Below, one piece after another: positions 1-7,927 of a stretch of 64,000 nucleotides of DNA (its first letter is position 1; each line of letters opens with the position of its first letter). The stretch covers positions 2,232,001-2,296,000 of the forward strand of contig NZ_JAKWJU010000002.1 of the NCBI RefSeq assembly GCF_022524345.1. Reading direction: 5' to 3'. The stretch comes from Streptomyces marispadix. GTDB lineage: Bacteria > Actinomycetota > Actinomycetes > Streptomycetales > Streptomycetaceae. Made by a program: the position numbers and the translations under genes. The notes under the pieces were generated by a model. The model did not search any database and was not told where the DNA came from. It saw only the letters and a program-made list of their open reading frames with translations.

Positions 1-2186
1 GCCAGCGCCGCCAGCACCACGCCCACCAGCAGCAGCCCGCCCGCGGCACCGGGACCGCCGGGCGTCAGCGTCAGCAGTCCGAGTGCGTCGCCGGACCCCG
101 CCCCGTACTGGAGCCCCGCCTCGCGGAAGAGCGACGCCGGGTCCGTCAGCAGCGAAAGCGACCAGGGGGCCAGCAGCACCATCGGCGTCAGCAGCGCGAT
201 GCCGTTGCGCACGGCAATGCCCCGCACCGGCCCGTCGGCCGACTGCTCCGGGCCGTCGACCAGGTCCAGGCGCCTCAGTACGAGCAGCACCGCGGCGAGC
301 GTCACCGCAATCAGCCACACCAGCGGCGTGAAGGCACTCGTCAAGGTCAGCAGCAGCGCATAGCCCCACACGGCGCGCCACCCCGGCCTGCCGCGCAGCC
401 CGCTCACGGCGACGGCGGAACGCGCCAGCAGCGGCAGCGTCACCGCGAGCACGGCGGTGCCGATGCGCCCGCCCGCGAGGGCTCCCGTAGCGGCCGGGAG
501 GAAGGCGTAGGCGACGCTCCCCCACGCACGCAGCAGACGGGACTCCACCAGCGGCCTCGAAGTGAAGTACGCGGTGAAACCGGCCAGCGGCACCGAGCAG
601 ACCAGCAGCAGCGTCAGCGCGAAGCCGGTGCTGCCGAAGAAAACGGTGGCGACCATGGCGACGATCGCGAGGTAGGGCGGCGCCGTCTGCGTGCCGCCGA
701 CGCCGACCGGATGCCAGCCGTCGACGTAGCGGCCCCACAGGTCGGAGACCTCCGCGGGCGCCGGCAGCAGCGCGCCCCCGGCGAGAGCGCCGCCGCCCAG
801 CAGTTCACGGCAGGCGATCAGGGAGACCACGAGCAGCACGGCGAAGAGCACCGGGCCGGGCTTGCGGGCGATCTGCTTCAGCCGCGCGAACTGCTCGACC
901 TCCAGAAAGTCCGCGTCGTCGTCGCCGGGACCGGACTCCACCGCGCCGTGCCGCCCGCCCGAGGACATGTCGGGCTCGGCACGTCCGCCGAAGTTGCTCG
1001 CGACCTGCTCGGCGGTGGCCCGTACGGTCGCTCCGGGCGGCGGGAAGAGATGCCGCAGCTCGCTGTAGGGGACGGCCGGTCTGCCGCGCCTGCGGCGCGC
1101 GCCGATGATCCGCCCCGGGCGCAGCAACGTCCCGGTGAGTCCGCGCACTTCGTCGAGCGCCCGCCCGGGAACCTTCCCCACCAGATAGGCGAGGGTGCGC
1201 AGCATCGTGCCGAGCACGAGCCGCAGCATCACCCAGAAGAGCTTCGAACCGGGCACGTTGGCGAGCAGCGTGTAGACGGCTCCGGCCTTGTCGACCCGGT
1301 GCGGGCTGGCGCCGCCGCGTGCGCCTCGGCCGACGCAGTCGACGGGGCGCCGCTCACGCGCTGCCGCCTCCGCGTGCCGTACCACGGCGTCGGGGACGAT
1401 CAGCACCTTGTGCCCGGCGGAGTGCGCACGCCAGCACAGGTCGACGTCGTCACGCATCAGCGGCAAGTGCCGGTCGAAGCCGCCGAGTTCCTCGAAGACG
1501 TCCCGCCTCACGAGCATCCCGGCGCTGGATACCGACAGCACCGCACGCACCTGGTCGTGCTGCCCCTGGTCCTGCTCGCGGCGCTCCACACCGGTCCAGC
1601 GGCGCCCGCTGTTGGCGATGGTGACACCGGCTTCGAGCAACTGCCTGCGGTCGTACCAGCTACGCAGCTTGGGTCCGACGAGGGTGGCCTCGGGGTCGGC
1701 GTCGACGATCCTCAACAGGCGGGCCAGCGCGTCCGGTTCGGGAGCGCAGTCGTCGTGCAGCAGCCACAGCCACTGCACGGGCTCGCCGTGCGGCAGCTCG
1801 GGCATGTCGTAGGCGTCGTCGCGCCAGGTGCGGTTGACGGGGTCCCAGCCGCTGGGGCGCTTGAGATACGGCAGATCGTCCGGCGTCGGTACGCGGGCGG
1901 TGCGTGCCGCCTCGTCGACGGCGGCGCCGAAGCCCGTACGTCGCGCCATGTGCAGCACGCGGTCGGGCCCGAGGGATTCGGTCAGCAACTGGGCCGACTC
2001 GTCGGCGCTTCCGGTGTCGGCCGCGATGACGTCCTGCACAGGCCGTTCCTGGGAGAGCAGACCCGACAGCGCCTCGGGCAGCCACCTCGCGCCGTCGTGG
2101 GAGACGAGCACGGCGGTGACGACGTGCCGAGGGAACTCAGGTGTGGCCGCCTCGTACTGGGCAGCCGTATGGCTGTGCACGGACAT
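1..2186 (-). CDS. Large membrane GT2-family glycosyltransferase (3' end beyond window)
   Basis: Reading leftwards from ATG at 2186 the frame stays open to the window edge, so at least 728 residues are encoded and the C-terminus is missing. The N-terminus (about residues 14-260) is a GT-A fold GT2 domain: TAVLVSHDGARWLPEAL near the start, then LGGFDRHLPLMRDDVDLCWR near residue 240, whose acidic cluster is typical for nucleotide-sugar and metal binding. From about residue 440 the protein turns into a long series of hydrophobic segments (for example PVLFAVLLVVSLIACREL), so it is a polytopic membrane enzyme. Actinobacterial homologues sit next to whiB and are assumed to make cell-envelope glycans; donor and acceptor cannot be read from sequence. 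It lies 120 bp downstream of a possible small ORF and shares its strand with whiB. Confidence 0.85.
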   Translation of the reverse strand, partial: MSVHSHTAAQYEAATPEFPRHVVTAVLVSHDGARWLPEALSGLLSQERPVQDVIAADTGSADESAQLLTESLGPDRVLHMARRTGFGAAVDEAARTARVPTPDDLPYLKRPSGWDPVNRTWRDDAYDMPELPHGEPVQWLWLLHDDCAPEPDALARLLRIVDADPEATLVGPKLRSWYDRRQLLEAGVTIANSGRRWTGVERREQDQGQHDQVRAVLSVSSAGMLVRRDVFEELGGFDRHLPLMRDDVDLCWRAHSAGHKVLIVPDAVVRHAEAAARERRPVDCVGRGARGGASPHRVDKAGAVYTLLANVPGSKLFWVMLRLVLGTMLRTLAYLVGKVPGRALDEVRGLTGTLLRPGRIIGARRRRGRPAVPYSELRHLFPPPGATVRATAEQVASNFGGRAEPDMSSGGRHGAVESGPGDDDADFLEVEQFARLKQIARKPGPVLFAVLLVVSLIACRELLGGGALAGGALLPAPAEVSDLWGRYVDGWHPVGVGGTQTAPPYLAIVAMVATVFFGSTGFALTLLLVCSVPLAGFTAYFTSRPLVESRLLRAWGSVAYAFLPAATGALAGGRIGTAVLAVTLPLLARSAVAVSGLRGRPGWRAVWGYALLLTLTSAFTPLVWLIAVTLAAVLLVLRRLDLVDGPEQSADGPVRGIAVRNGIALLTPMVLLAPWSLSLLTDPASLFREAGLQYGAGSGDALGLLTLTPGGPGAAGGLLLVGVVLAAL

Positions 2187-2305
2187 CGAGGTGCGGGCCC
2201 CTCCCGGGGGTGCGGGGGCGATCCCCCGAAGACGCTGCGACGGACTTCACGGCGCACCGCCCCGCTGAGGGGCCGTGCACCTAGGACGGGCCACACACTA
2301 ACGGC

Positions 2306-2527
2306 TCAGTGCTCAGTGCCCATCCGGTCCTGCAACCTGTCGTACAACCGGGGGGACTTCTCGTCCGCGGCTGCGCCGTTATCGGCGCCGGTGACCGTGT
2401 CCACGGTCACGTGACGGCGGCTGTCCGCTGCCGCCTTCGTCGTCGCGGGCGGCACCGCGGTCGGTGTCGCCTTCGGGTGTCGCCGCCCTGGGATCTTCCG
2501 CGTCGCCCGAGACAGCGGTCCGTGCAT
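2306..2527 (-). CDS. Possible small hypothetical protein between whiB and the glycosyltransferase
   Basis: A 73-codon frame begins with ATG 29 nt after the whiB stop and ends about 120 nt before the glycosyltransferase start. About 86 percent of its third codon positions are G or C, which fits a real gene but is a little below its neighbours. The product is hydrophilic, rich in Arg, Thr, Ala and Asp, with a charged tail (DEKSPRLYDRLQDRMGTEH). It has no signal peptide, membrane segment or recognised domain. No clear ribosome site precedes it. It could equally be non-coding sequence between two genes. Confidence 0.35.
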   Translation of the reverse strand: MHGPLSRATRKIPGRRHPKATPTAVPPATTKAAADSRRHVTVDTVTGADNGAAADEKSPRLYDRLQDRMGTEH

Positions 2528-2555
2528 GTACCGGCATCCGCCGCACGGGAGTTGA

Positions 2556-2819
2556 TCAGACAGCGGCCTTCTTCAGCCGGCGCCGCTCACGCTCGGACAG
2601 GCCGCCCCAGATTCCGAAGCGCTCGTCGTTCGCCAGCGCGTATTCGAGGCACTCGGATCGCACTTCGCAGGCGAGGCAGACCTTCTTGGCCTCCCTTGTG
2701 GAGCCGCCTTTCTCGGGGAAGAACGATTCGGGGTCGGTCTGGGCGCACAACGCGCGTTCCTGCCAGCCGAGCTCCTCGTCTACTTCTTCGACCAGCACTT
2801 CCTGGAACAGCTCGGTCAT
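2556..2819 (-). CDS. whiB: WhiB developmental transcription factor
   Basis: This is an 87-residue Wbl protein. Cys25, Cys48, Cys51 and Cys57 are the four ligands of the [4Fe-4S] cluster in the WhiB family, and GIWGG (69-73) is the family turn motif, followed by the basic tail ERERRRLKKAAV that contacts DNA. In Streptomyces, WhiB acts with WhiA in sporulation septation. The ATG at 2819 was chosen over an in-frame upstream start because GAGGGG lies just before it and the resulting length equals that of known Streptomyces WhiB. A promoter-like TTGACT/TGTAAT pair lies about 75-100 nt upstream. The neighbouring F420 and envelope genes are the conserved actinobacterial context. Confidence 0.98.
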   Translation of the reverse strand: MTELFQEVLVEEVDEELGWQERALCAQTDPESFFPEKGGSTREAKKVCLACEVRSECLEYALANDERFGIWGGLSERERRRLKKAAV

Positions 2820-2891
2820 GTGCGCCCCTCGTCCGTCTTTGCGTCCCCGTGATGCCGTCGTTATCGATCGCGGCTGAACGACACGTGTGAA

Positions 2892-2921
2892 ATTACAAGT
2901 GTGCCGATCCGCACCAGTCAA
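2892..2921 (-). promoter_or_regulatory. Candidate whiB promoter
   Basis: On the minus strand TTGACT (plus-strand 2916-2921) and TGTAAT (2892-2897) are separated by 18 nt, a good sigma-70-type spacing. Transcription would start near 2885, giving a leader of about 65 nt before the whiB ATG. Only the sequence match supports this. Confidence 0.45.
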
Positions 2922-3239
2922 GCCGAGATCTGCTACTGGGTCCGTTATTCACTCTGCGGAACCAAGGGGAACTTGAAAGTGTTGATATCACCCGGAACCG
3001 CACCATATAGCCTCCCCGCGCAGCGTCCGGAACCGCGAGGTTCCGAGTTCGCACCGCATTCGCGGGAGCCGGCGGCGGAGCGGCCCGTACATCCGTGATC
3101 ACTGCTGGATCACGGATGTACAACGACGTTCATGTGCGCGGGTGTTGCGCCACGTGTCCGGGATCGGCGGGGCACAAACCTTTCGGCGTGAACGGCTACC
3201 GGAAGGGATGAAGCGTCGATCACAAACACGACGGCTGAG
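2922..3239. other. Intergenic stretch between whiB and the cysteine dioxygenase leader
   Basis: Together with the whiB promoter this stretch of about 320 nt holds no convincing gene. Small frames crossing it have poor codon bias. It contains an 8-bp palindrome TGATATCA near 2983 and the 14-bp inverted repeat at 3087-3121, listed separately. Confidence 0.6.
3087..3121. promoter_or_regulatory. Perfect 14-bp inverted repeat, candidate operator or hairpin
   Basis: GTACATCCGTGATC (3087-3100) and its exact reverse complement (3108-3121) flank a 7-nt loop ACTGCTG. It sits between the divergent whiB and cysteine dioxygenase units, about 270 bp before whiB and 120 bp before the leader promoter. There is no T-run, so a factor-independent terminator is less likely than an operator. 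The binding protein is unknown. Confidence 0.55.
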
Positions 3240-3269
3240 TTGACAGCCCCCTGGGCAAGTCGGTCTCCT
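3240..3269 (+). promoter_or_regulatory. Candidate promoter of the cysteine dioxygenase transcript (leaderless leader ORF)
   Basis: A perfect -35 hexamer TTGACA (3240-3245) is followed after 18 nt by TCTCCT (3264-3269), a weak -10. The usual 6-7 nt distance puts the transcription start at 3276 or 3277, on or beside the A of the leader-peptide ATG at 3277. The leader ORF has no Shine-Dalgarno sequence, which agrees with a leaderless transcript. Confidence 0.5.
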
Positions 3270-3276
3270 TGACCGC

Positions 3277-3378
3277 ATGCCAGTGACTCCCGAGCCCTTC
3301 ACGGCCGCCGCCATGCGGCCTCTTCGCGCTGCTCGCGTCGCCACGGGTCACTGTCGCTGTCTCTGTCGCTGTTGTTGA
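3277..3378 (+). CDS. Cys-rich leader peptide upstream of cysteine dioxygenase
   Basis: This 33-codon ORF runs from ATG 3277 to TGA 3376-3378. It ends in CRCLCRCC: five cysteines in the last eight residues, all encoded by TGT, although TGC is the normal choice in such GC-rich DNA. No ribosome site precedes it, and the promoter position predicts a leaderless mRNA. Cys-rich leaderless uORFs that sense cysteine by ribosome behaviour are established in mycobacteria in front of sulfur genes. Here the downstream gene, 294 nt away, degrades cysteine, so the link is direct. A second in-frame ATG at 3313 would give a 21-residue version. The TGTCGC/TGTCTC repetition could in principle be chance low complexity. 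Confidence 0.6.
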   Translation: MPVTPEPFTAAAMRPLRAARVATGHCRCLCRCC

Positions 3379-3672
3379 GCGATCCCCTCAGGCCCGTCGC
3401 GGGCCCGCCGCCGTACGGCACCGCCACCGGCGGCTCCGTGGGCGGCTTCTCCGATCGCCACGCCTGATCCGCCTCGACGGCCGGTCCGTTCGTCGCGACC
3501 CGGTCATTCGCCGCGGACGGACATCCAGGCGGACATCGCAGGCGGACATCGCGGCCGGTGCGGCCGAGCGCCTCGCCGCTGACCGACGGCCCGCCCCTCC
3601 TCGTAACAGGTTCCTCGTAACCGGCCCGGCCGCCTTCCGGGTCTCCCTACAGCGCGAAAGATCATCACCGAC
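3379..3672 (+). other. Structured leader region of the cysteine dioxygenase mRNA
   Basis: This 294-nt stretch has no credible ORF. Three GC hairpins or palindromes start 13 nt after the leader stop: GGCCCG-TCG-CGGGCC (3391-3405), GCCGTACGGC (3410-3419) and CCGCC-ACC-GGCGG (3421-3433). Further on are tandem 13-bp repeats (3527-3552) and two copies of CCTCGTAAC (3599-3607 and 3613-3621). No T-rich terminator tail is visible. Confidence 0.5.
3527..3552. repeat. Two tandem copies of a 13-bp repeat in the cysteine dioxygenase leader
   Basis: AGGCGGACATCGC occurs at 3527-3539 and directly again at 3540-3552. A partial copy (GGACATC) precedes them. It lies in untranslated leader 120-145 nt before the gene start. 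Confidence 0.7.
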
Positions 3673-4185
3673 GTGACCAGCAGCGACATTCAGATCGCGG
3701 GCGACCCGCTCGCACTGCCCCATCTCATGCCCCCCGCCCCCGCGCATCCGTCCACCGTGGCCGGCTTCGCCGGGCTGGCCCGTACGATCGCCGCCGACCG
3801 CTCCGGCTGGGAGCCGCTGGTGCGCTACGACCCGGTCAGCCGCTGGTACCACCGGCTGCGCACCGGGCCCGGATACGAGGTGTGGCTGCTGAGCTGGCTG
3901 CCCGGACAGGGCAGCGGACGCCACCATCACGGGCCGTCCTCCGGTGTGTTCACGGTGCTGGAGGGCGAGTTGACCGAGCACTCGCGCGGGGAGAGCCGCA
4001 CGCTCGGTTCCGACGCGTTGCGTACGTTCGCGCCCGGATATGTGCACGAGGTCGTCAACGACGGTCTCTTCCCCATCGTCAGTCTGCACATCTACTTCCC
4101 AGGGTTGACCGAGATGCCGATGGACGAGCCGTCGGCCGTGGTCGGCGCGTGCACCGCGGCGCCGGAGACGCTCACCGCCGGGTGA
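3673..4185 (+). CDS. Cysteine dioxygenase family protein
   Basis: The 170-residue product is a small cupin. GSGRHHHGPSSGVFTVLEGELTEHS carries the cupin motif 1 with two iron-ligand histidines and a Glu, and GYVHEVVN supplies the third histidine of motif 2. Cysteine dioxygenases use non-haem Fe(II) and O2 to turn cysteine into cysteine sulfinate, the first step of cysteine breakdown. Length and motif order fit bacterial CDOs. The GTG at 3673 was chosen because the homologous region begins soon after it; no strong ribosome site is seen. The gene stands alone between whiB and fbiA and is preceded by a Cys-rich leader ORF that suggests cysteine-dependent control. Related thiol dioxygenases with other substrates (for example 3-mercaptopropionate) cannot be excluded. 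Confidence 0.85.
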   Translation: MTSSDIQIAGDPLALPHLMPPAPAHPSTVAGFAGLARTIAADRSGWEPLVRYDPVSRWYHRLRTGPGYEVWLLSWLPGQGSGRHHHGPSSGVFTVLEGELTEHSRGESRTLGSDALRTFAPGYVHEVVNDGLFPIVSLHIYFPGLTEMPMDEPSAVVGACTAAPETLTAG

Positions 4186-4271
4186 ACAGCGGCTGAACAA
4201 GGCGCTCGGGCATCGCCGGGCGGGGTGACCGCCCTGCTGTTCGAAGGCCGTCTGCTGACACACTGGTCCGC

Positions 4272-5303
4272 ATGGAGCGGATCGTGGTTCTGGCCGGGGG
4301 CATCGGTGGTGCCCGCTTCCTGCGCGGGCTGAAGGCGGCGGTGCCCGACGCGGACGTCACCGTCGTCGGCAACACCGGCGACGACATCCATCTCTTCGGG
4401 CTGAAGGTCTGCCCCGACCTGGACACCGTGATGTACACGCTCGGCGGCGGCATCAACGAGGAGCAGGGCTGGGGACGCGCCGACGAATCCTTCACCGTGA
4501 AGGAGGAGTTGGCGGCGTACGGCGTCGGCCCCGAGTGGTTCGGACTCGGCGACCGCGACTTCGCGACCCATATCGTCCGTACGCAGATGATGAGCGCGGG
4601 CTATCCGCTCAGCGCGGTCACCGAGGCGCTGTGCGCGCGCTGGCAGCCGGGAGTGCGGCTGCTGCCCATGACGGACGACCGGGTCGAGACGCATGTGCTG
4701 ATCGACACCGCGGAGTTGGACGAGAGTCCGGGCAACGGCGCCGGTGGCGGCTCCGGCCACGGTCCCGGCGGCGGTCCCGGCGGCGACAGGCGCAAGGCCG
4801 TGCACTTCCAGGAGTACTGGGTGCGGCTGCGTGCCTCCGTCGAGGCGCACGCGGTGGTGCCGGTGGGTGCCGAGAGCGCCAAGCCCGCGCCGGGCGTGCT
4901 CGACGCCATCGCGGACGCGGACGTCATCCTCTTCCCGCCCTCCAACCCCGTGGTCAGCGTGGGCACGATCCTGGCCGTACCGGGGATCAGGGAGGCCATC
5001 GCCGACGCCGGGGTGCCGGTCGTAGGACTGTCGCCGATCGTCGGGGACGCACCGGTGCACGGCATGGCGGACAAGGTGCTCTCGGCGATCGGCGTCGAGT
5101 CCACGGCGGCGGCGGTCGCACAGCACTACGGCAGCGGGCTGCTGGACGGCTGGCTCGTCGACACGGTCGACGCGGGCTCGGCCCAGGCCGTTGAGGACGC
5201 CGGAATCCGTTGCCGCGCCGTCCCGTTGATGATGAACGGCACGGAGGCCACGGCCCAGATGGCGCGGGAAGCGCTGGCACTGGCGGAAGAGGTGGGCGCA
5301 TGA
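4272..5303 (+). CDS. fbiA: FbiA / CofD: F420 side-chain transferase
   Basis: FbiA joins a phosphoenolpyruvyl (or phospholactyl) group to Fo and makes (dehydro-)F420-0 in coenzyme F420 biosynthesis. The 343-residue protein starts [20 protein letters not shown], the CofD nucleotide-binding signature, and carries VVGNTGDD near residue 35 and [17 protein letters not shown] residues ([16 protein letters not shown]) near 220. Residues about 155-175 are a Gly-rich insertion ([16 protein letters not shown]) in front of [10 protein letters not shown], absent in typical homologues. Its TGA overlaps the ATG of fbiB as ATGA, so the two are translationally coupled. Confidence 0.96.
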   Translation: MERIVVLAGGIGGARFLRGLKAAVPDADVTVVGNTGDDIHLFGLKVCPDLDTVMYTLGGGINEEQGWGRADESFTVKEELAAYGVGPEWFGLGDRDFATHIVRTQMMSAGYPLSAVTEALCARWQPGVRLLPMTDDRVETHVLIDTAELDESPGNGAGGGSGHGPGGGPGGDRRKAVHFQEYWVRLRASVEAHAVVPVGAESAKPAPGVLDAIADADVILFPPSNPVVSVGTILAVPGIREAIADAGVPVVGLSPIVGDAPVHGMADKVLSAIGVESTAAAVAQHYGSGLLDGWLVDTVDAGSAQAVEDAGIRCRAVPLMMNGTEATAQMAREALALAEEVGA

Positions 5304-6805
5304 CGGCGCACGGCGGCGCGGACGGCGGCAGAGAGCGGACCGGTTCCGCTTCCGCGCCCGCGTACCGGGTGTGGGCACTGCCCGGGATTCCCGAAGTGCG
5401 CCCCGGCGACGACCTGGTGAAGCTCATCGTCGACGCGGTGATCAGCACGGCGGCGGGCACGGGCACCGGCGCGGCCACGGCCGTACCGGCGAACGGCGCG
5501 GCGCTCGCGGCGAGTTCAGAGAACGGCGATCCGCCCGCCGGGCTCGCCGACGGCGACGTACTGATCGTCACGTCGAAGATCGTGAGCAAGGCCGAGGGGC
5601 GCATCGTCCGCGCCGACGACCGCGAGGCGGCCATCGAGGCGGAGACCGTGCGCGTGGTCGCGCGCAGGGGTCCCGCACGGATCGTGGAGAGCCGGCACGG
5701 ATTCGTCATGGCCGCGGCGGGTGTGGACGCCTCCAACACCCCTAAGGGCACCGTGCTGTTGCTCCCGGAGGATCCCGACGCCTCGGCCCGGCGCATCCGC
5801 GAGGGAGTACGCGACGCGCTCGGCGCCGACGTCGGCGTCGTCGTCACCGACACCTTCGGACGGCCGTGGCGCGAGGGGCAGACGGATGTGGCGATCGGCG
5901 CCGCGGGCGTACGCGTGCTGGAGGATCTGCGCGGCGGTGTCGACACGTTCGGCAATCCGCTGGGTGTGACCGTGACCGCCGTGGGGGACGAACTGGCCGC
6001 CGCGGGCGAGTTGGTGAAGGGCAAGGCGGACGGATTCCCCGTCGCGGTCGTACGCGGGCTGCCGCGCCATGTGCTGGACCACGCTGCCGTCGGTCGCGGC
6101 GCCGACGACCACGGCGGCGATCCGCGCGGGTCCGGCCCCCTGCCGGCCGGCAGCGCGAGGGCGCTCGTGCGCGACGCCGCGCACGACATGTTCCGGCTGG
6201 GCACCTCCGAGGCCGTGAGGGAAGCGCTCGGACTGCGGCGTACCGTCCGCGAGTTCACATCCGACCCGGTGGACGGCGGTGCGGTCCGCCGCGCCGTCGA
6301 GGCGGCCGTGACGGCGCCCGCACCGCATCACACGACGCCGTGGCGCTTCGTACTGCTGGAGTCGCCCGAGGCACGGCTGGGGCTGCTCGACGCGATGCGC
6401 GAGCAGTGGATCGAGGATCTGCGGGCGGACGGCAAGAGCGAGGAGAGCATCGCCAAGCGCGTGCGGCGCGGCGACGTGCTGCGCAACGCCCCGTATCTCG
6501 TGGTGCCCTGCCTCGTCGCGGACGGTTCGCACGACTATCCGGACGCGCGGCGCTCGGCGGCCGAGCGGGAGATGTTCGTCGTCGCGTGCGGCGCGGGCAT
6601 CCAGAACTTCCTCGTGGCGCTGGCCGGGGAGCAGTTGGGCTCGGCGTGGGTCTCGTCGACGATGTTCTGCCGGGACGTCGTACGCCGTGAACTGAAACTG
6701 CCCGGCGACTGGGACCCGATGGGTGCCGTGGCCGTAGGGCGTGCGGCGGCCCCGCCGCGGCAGCGACCGCCACGCGGCAGCGGCGACTTCATCGAGGTGC
6801 GCTGA
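5300..6805 (+). CDS. fbiB: FbiB: F420-0:gamma-glutamyl ligase fused to a nitroreductase domain
   Basis: FbiB adds glutamates to F420-0, and its C-terminal flavin domain reduces dehydro-F420 in actinobacteria. The 501-residue protein has the CofE-like ligase at about 15-270 ([36 protein letters not shown]) and an FMN nitroreductase fold at about 300-495 ([28 protein letters not shown]). The start ATG at 5300 overlaps the fbiA stop. An in-frame upstream start inside fbiA was rejected because it would encode 30 residues of shadow sequence. The two-domain layout is the one known from Mycobacterium and Streptomyces. Residues 35-65 contain an Ala/Gly-rich stretch between the first beta strand and [10 protein letters not shown]. 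Confidence 0.96.
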   Translation: MTAHGGADGGRERTGSASAPAYRVWALPGIPEVRPGDDLVKLIVDAVISTAAGTGTGAATAVPANGAALAASSENGDPPAGLADGDVLIVTSKIVSKAEGRIVRADDREAAIEAETVRVVARRGPARIVESRHGFVMAAAGVDASNTPKGTVLLLPEDPDASARRIREGVRDALGADVGVVVTDTFGRPWREGQTDVAIGAAGVRVLEDLRGGVDTFGNPLGVTVTAVGDELAAAGELVKGKADGFPVAVVRGLPRHVLDHAAVGRGADDHGGDPRGSGPLPAGSARALVRDAAHDMFRLGTSEAVREALGLRRTVREFTSDPVDGGAVRRAVEAAVTAPAPHHTTPWRFVLLESPEARLGLLDAMREQWIEDLRADGKSEESIAKRVRRGDVLRNAPYLVVPCLVADGSHDYPDARRSAAEREMFVVACGAGIQNFLVALAGEQLGSAWVSSTMFCRDVVRRELKLPGDWDPMGAVAVGRAAAPPRQRPPRGSGDFIEVR

Positions 6806-6838
6806 CCCGGCGAGGTCCGTAAGGCGCCCCGCTGTCTC

Positions 6839-7747
6839 TCACAGCCTGGCGATGTCGCCGATCGGGAAACGGGGTTCGCGCCGCGCGGGTGCCCGTCCCG
6901 CGAGCAGGATCAGCCGGGCCGCGCGGTGGCGCTGTCCCTCGTAGGGGGCGAGCAGTTCCAGCATTCCCGCGTCGTCGGTGTTGCGGGCGCCGGTGAGGGA
7001 GTAGCCGATGATGCGCGGCAGATGAAGGTCGCCGACGGTGAGAGCGTCGGGGTCGCCGTTGCTGCGCTGAAGCGTCTCGGCGGCGGTCCACGGGCCGATG
7101 CCGGGGATGAGCTGAAGCCGCCGCATCGCCCCCGCCAGCTCCATCGAGGCGGCCTCCTCCAGACGCGGTGCGCGCTGTGCCGCTCGTATCACGGTGGCGG
7201 AGCGCTTGTTGTCGACTCCGGCGCGGTGCCACTCCCAGGAGGGGATGCGGCACCAGGCGCGCGGCTCCGGCATCACATGGAGGTTCTGATGCGGTCCGGG
7301 TGCGCGCTCTCCGTACCGGCGTACGAGCAGCCGCCACGCGCGGTACGCCTCATGGGTGGTCACCTTCTGCTCCAGCACCGACGGGATCAGCGCCTCCATG
7401 ACGAGCCCGGTACGTGCCAGCCGCAGCCCCGGGTGGCGCCGGTGAGCGGTCCTCGTCAACGGGTGGTGCGGCACGAAGGCTGACGGGTCGTCCTCCGCGC
7501 CGAGCAGCGCGGGAAGCCGGTCCAGGCACCAGTCGCCGCCCGGCCCCCATGCCTGAGCGCTCACGGTGCCGGCCGCGGCGTCGGCGGTGATGCGCAGCGT
7601 CGCAGGTCCCGCCGGTGTGCGGGTCCCGCGCCAGACCGCGCCGCCCTCGATGCGGTAGCAGGGGTCGTACGGGCCGCGCCGCAGCACACGCAGATTGCCC
7701 TTGAGGTCGTACGACTCGGGCGCGGTCCAGGTACGGGTGGCAGACAC
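6839..7747 (-). CDS. DNA glycosylase of the HhH-GPD superfamily (AlkA-like)
   Basis: The protein of about 302 residues carries a helix-hairpin-helix in LQLIPGIGPWTAAETL (about residues 210-226), followed by the conserved aspartate in ALTVGDLHLP. That Asp is the catalytic residue of HhH-GPD DNA glycosylases that remove damaged bases. Upstream LIPSVLEQKVTTHEAYRAWR matches the family helix before it. The iron-sulfur cluster of EndoIII types is absent, so a 3-methyladenine-type glycosylase is likely. The GTG at 7747 was chosen because longer in-frame extensions are Arg/Pro-rich and look non-coding. It converges on fbiB with 33 bp between them. Confidence 0.85.
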   Translation of the reverse strand: MSATRTWTAPESYDLKGNLRVLRRGPYDPCYRIEGGAVWRGTRTPAGPATLRITADAAAGTVSAQAWGPGGDWCLDRLPALLGAEDDPSAFVPHHPLTRTAHRRHPGLRLARTGLVMEALIPSVLEQKVTTHEAYRAWRLLVRRYGERAPGPHQNLHVMPEPRAWCRIPSWEWHRAGVDNKRSATVIRAAQRAPRLEEAASMELAGAMRRLQLIPGIGPWTAAETLQRSNGDPDALTVGDLHLPRIIGYSLTGARNTDDAGMLELLAPYEGQRHRAARLILLAGRAPARREPRFPIGDIARL

Positions 7748-7927
7748 GCCCGACAGCGTATGTGCGCGGCGCGGGCCGCGAACCGGCCGGGCCGTATGCC
7801 GGTCCGGCCGCCCGTGGGCGAGGCACCGGGCCTGGGCCCAACTCACCTGCCCGGTACGCGAGTCGGCGGCGCGGCCCAGGGGCGCGGGCCCCGGGCCGGG
7901 ATAGCGGTCACCGGTCGGACGGAGGCG

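Noticed and set aside
711..2414. Long open frame on the plus strand across the first glycosyltransferase gene
   Set aside because: It is a shadow of the real minus-strand gene: its product has no domain, is rich in Gly/Arg/His and Pro, and codon bias favours the other strand.
3099..3344. 81-codon minus-strand frame upstream of cysteine dioxygenase
   Set aside because: It has poor codon bias and crosses the inverted repeat and promoter. The plus-strand Cys-rich ORF is better supported.
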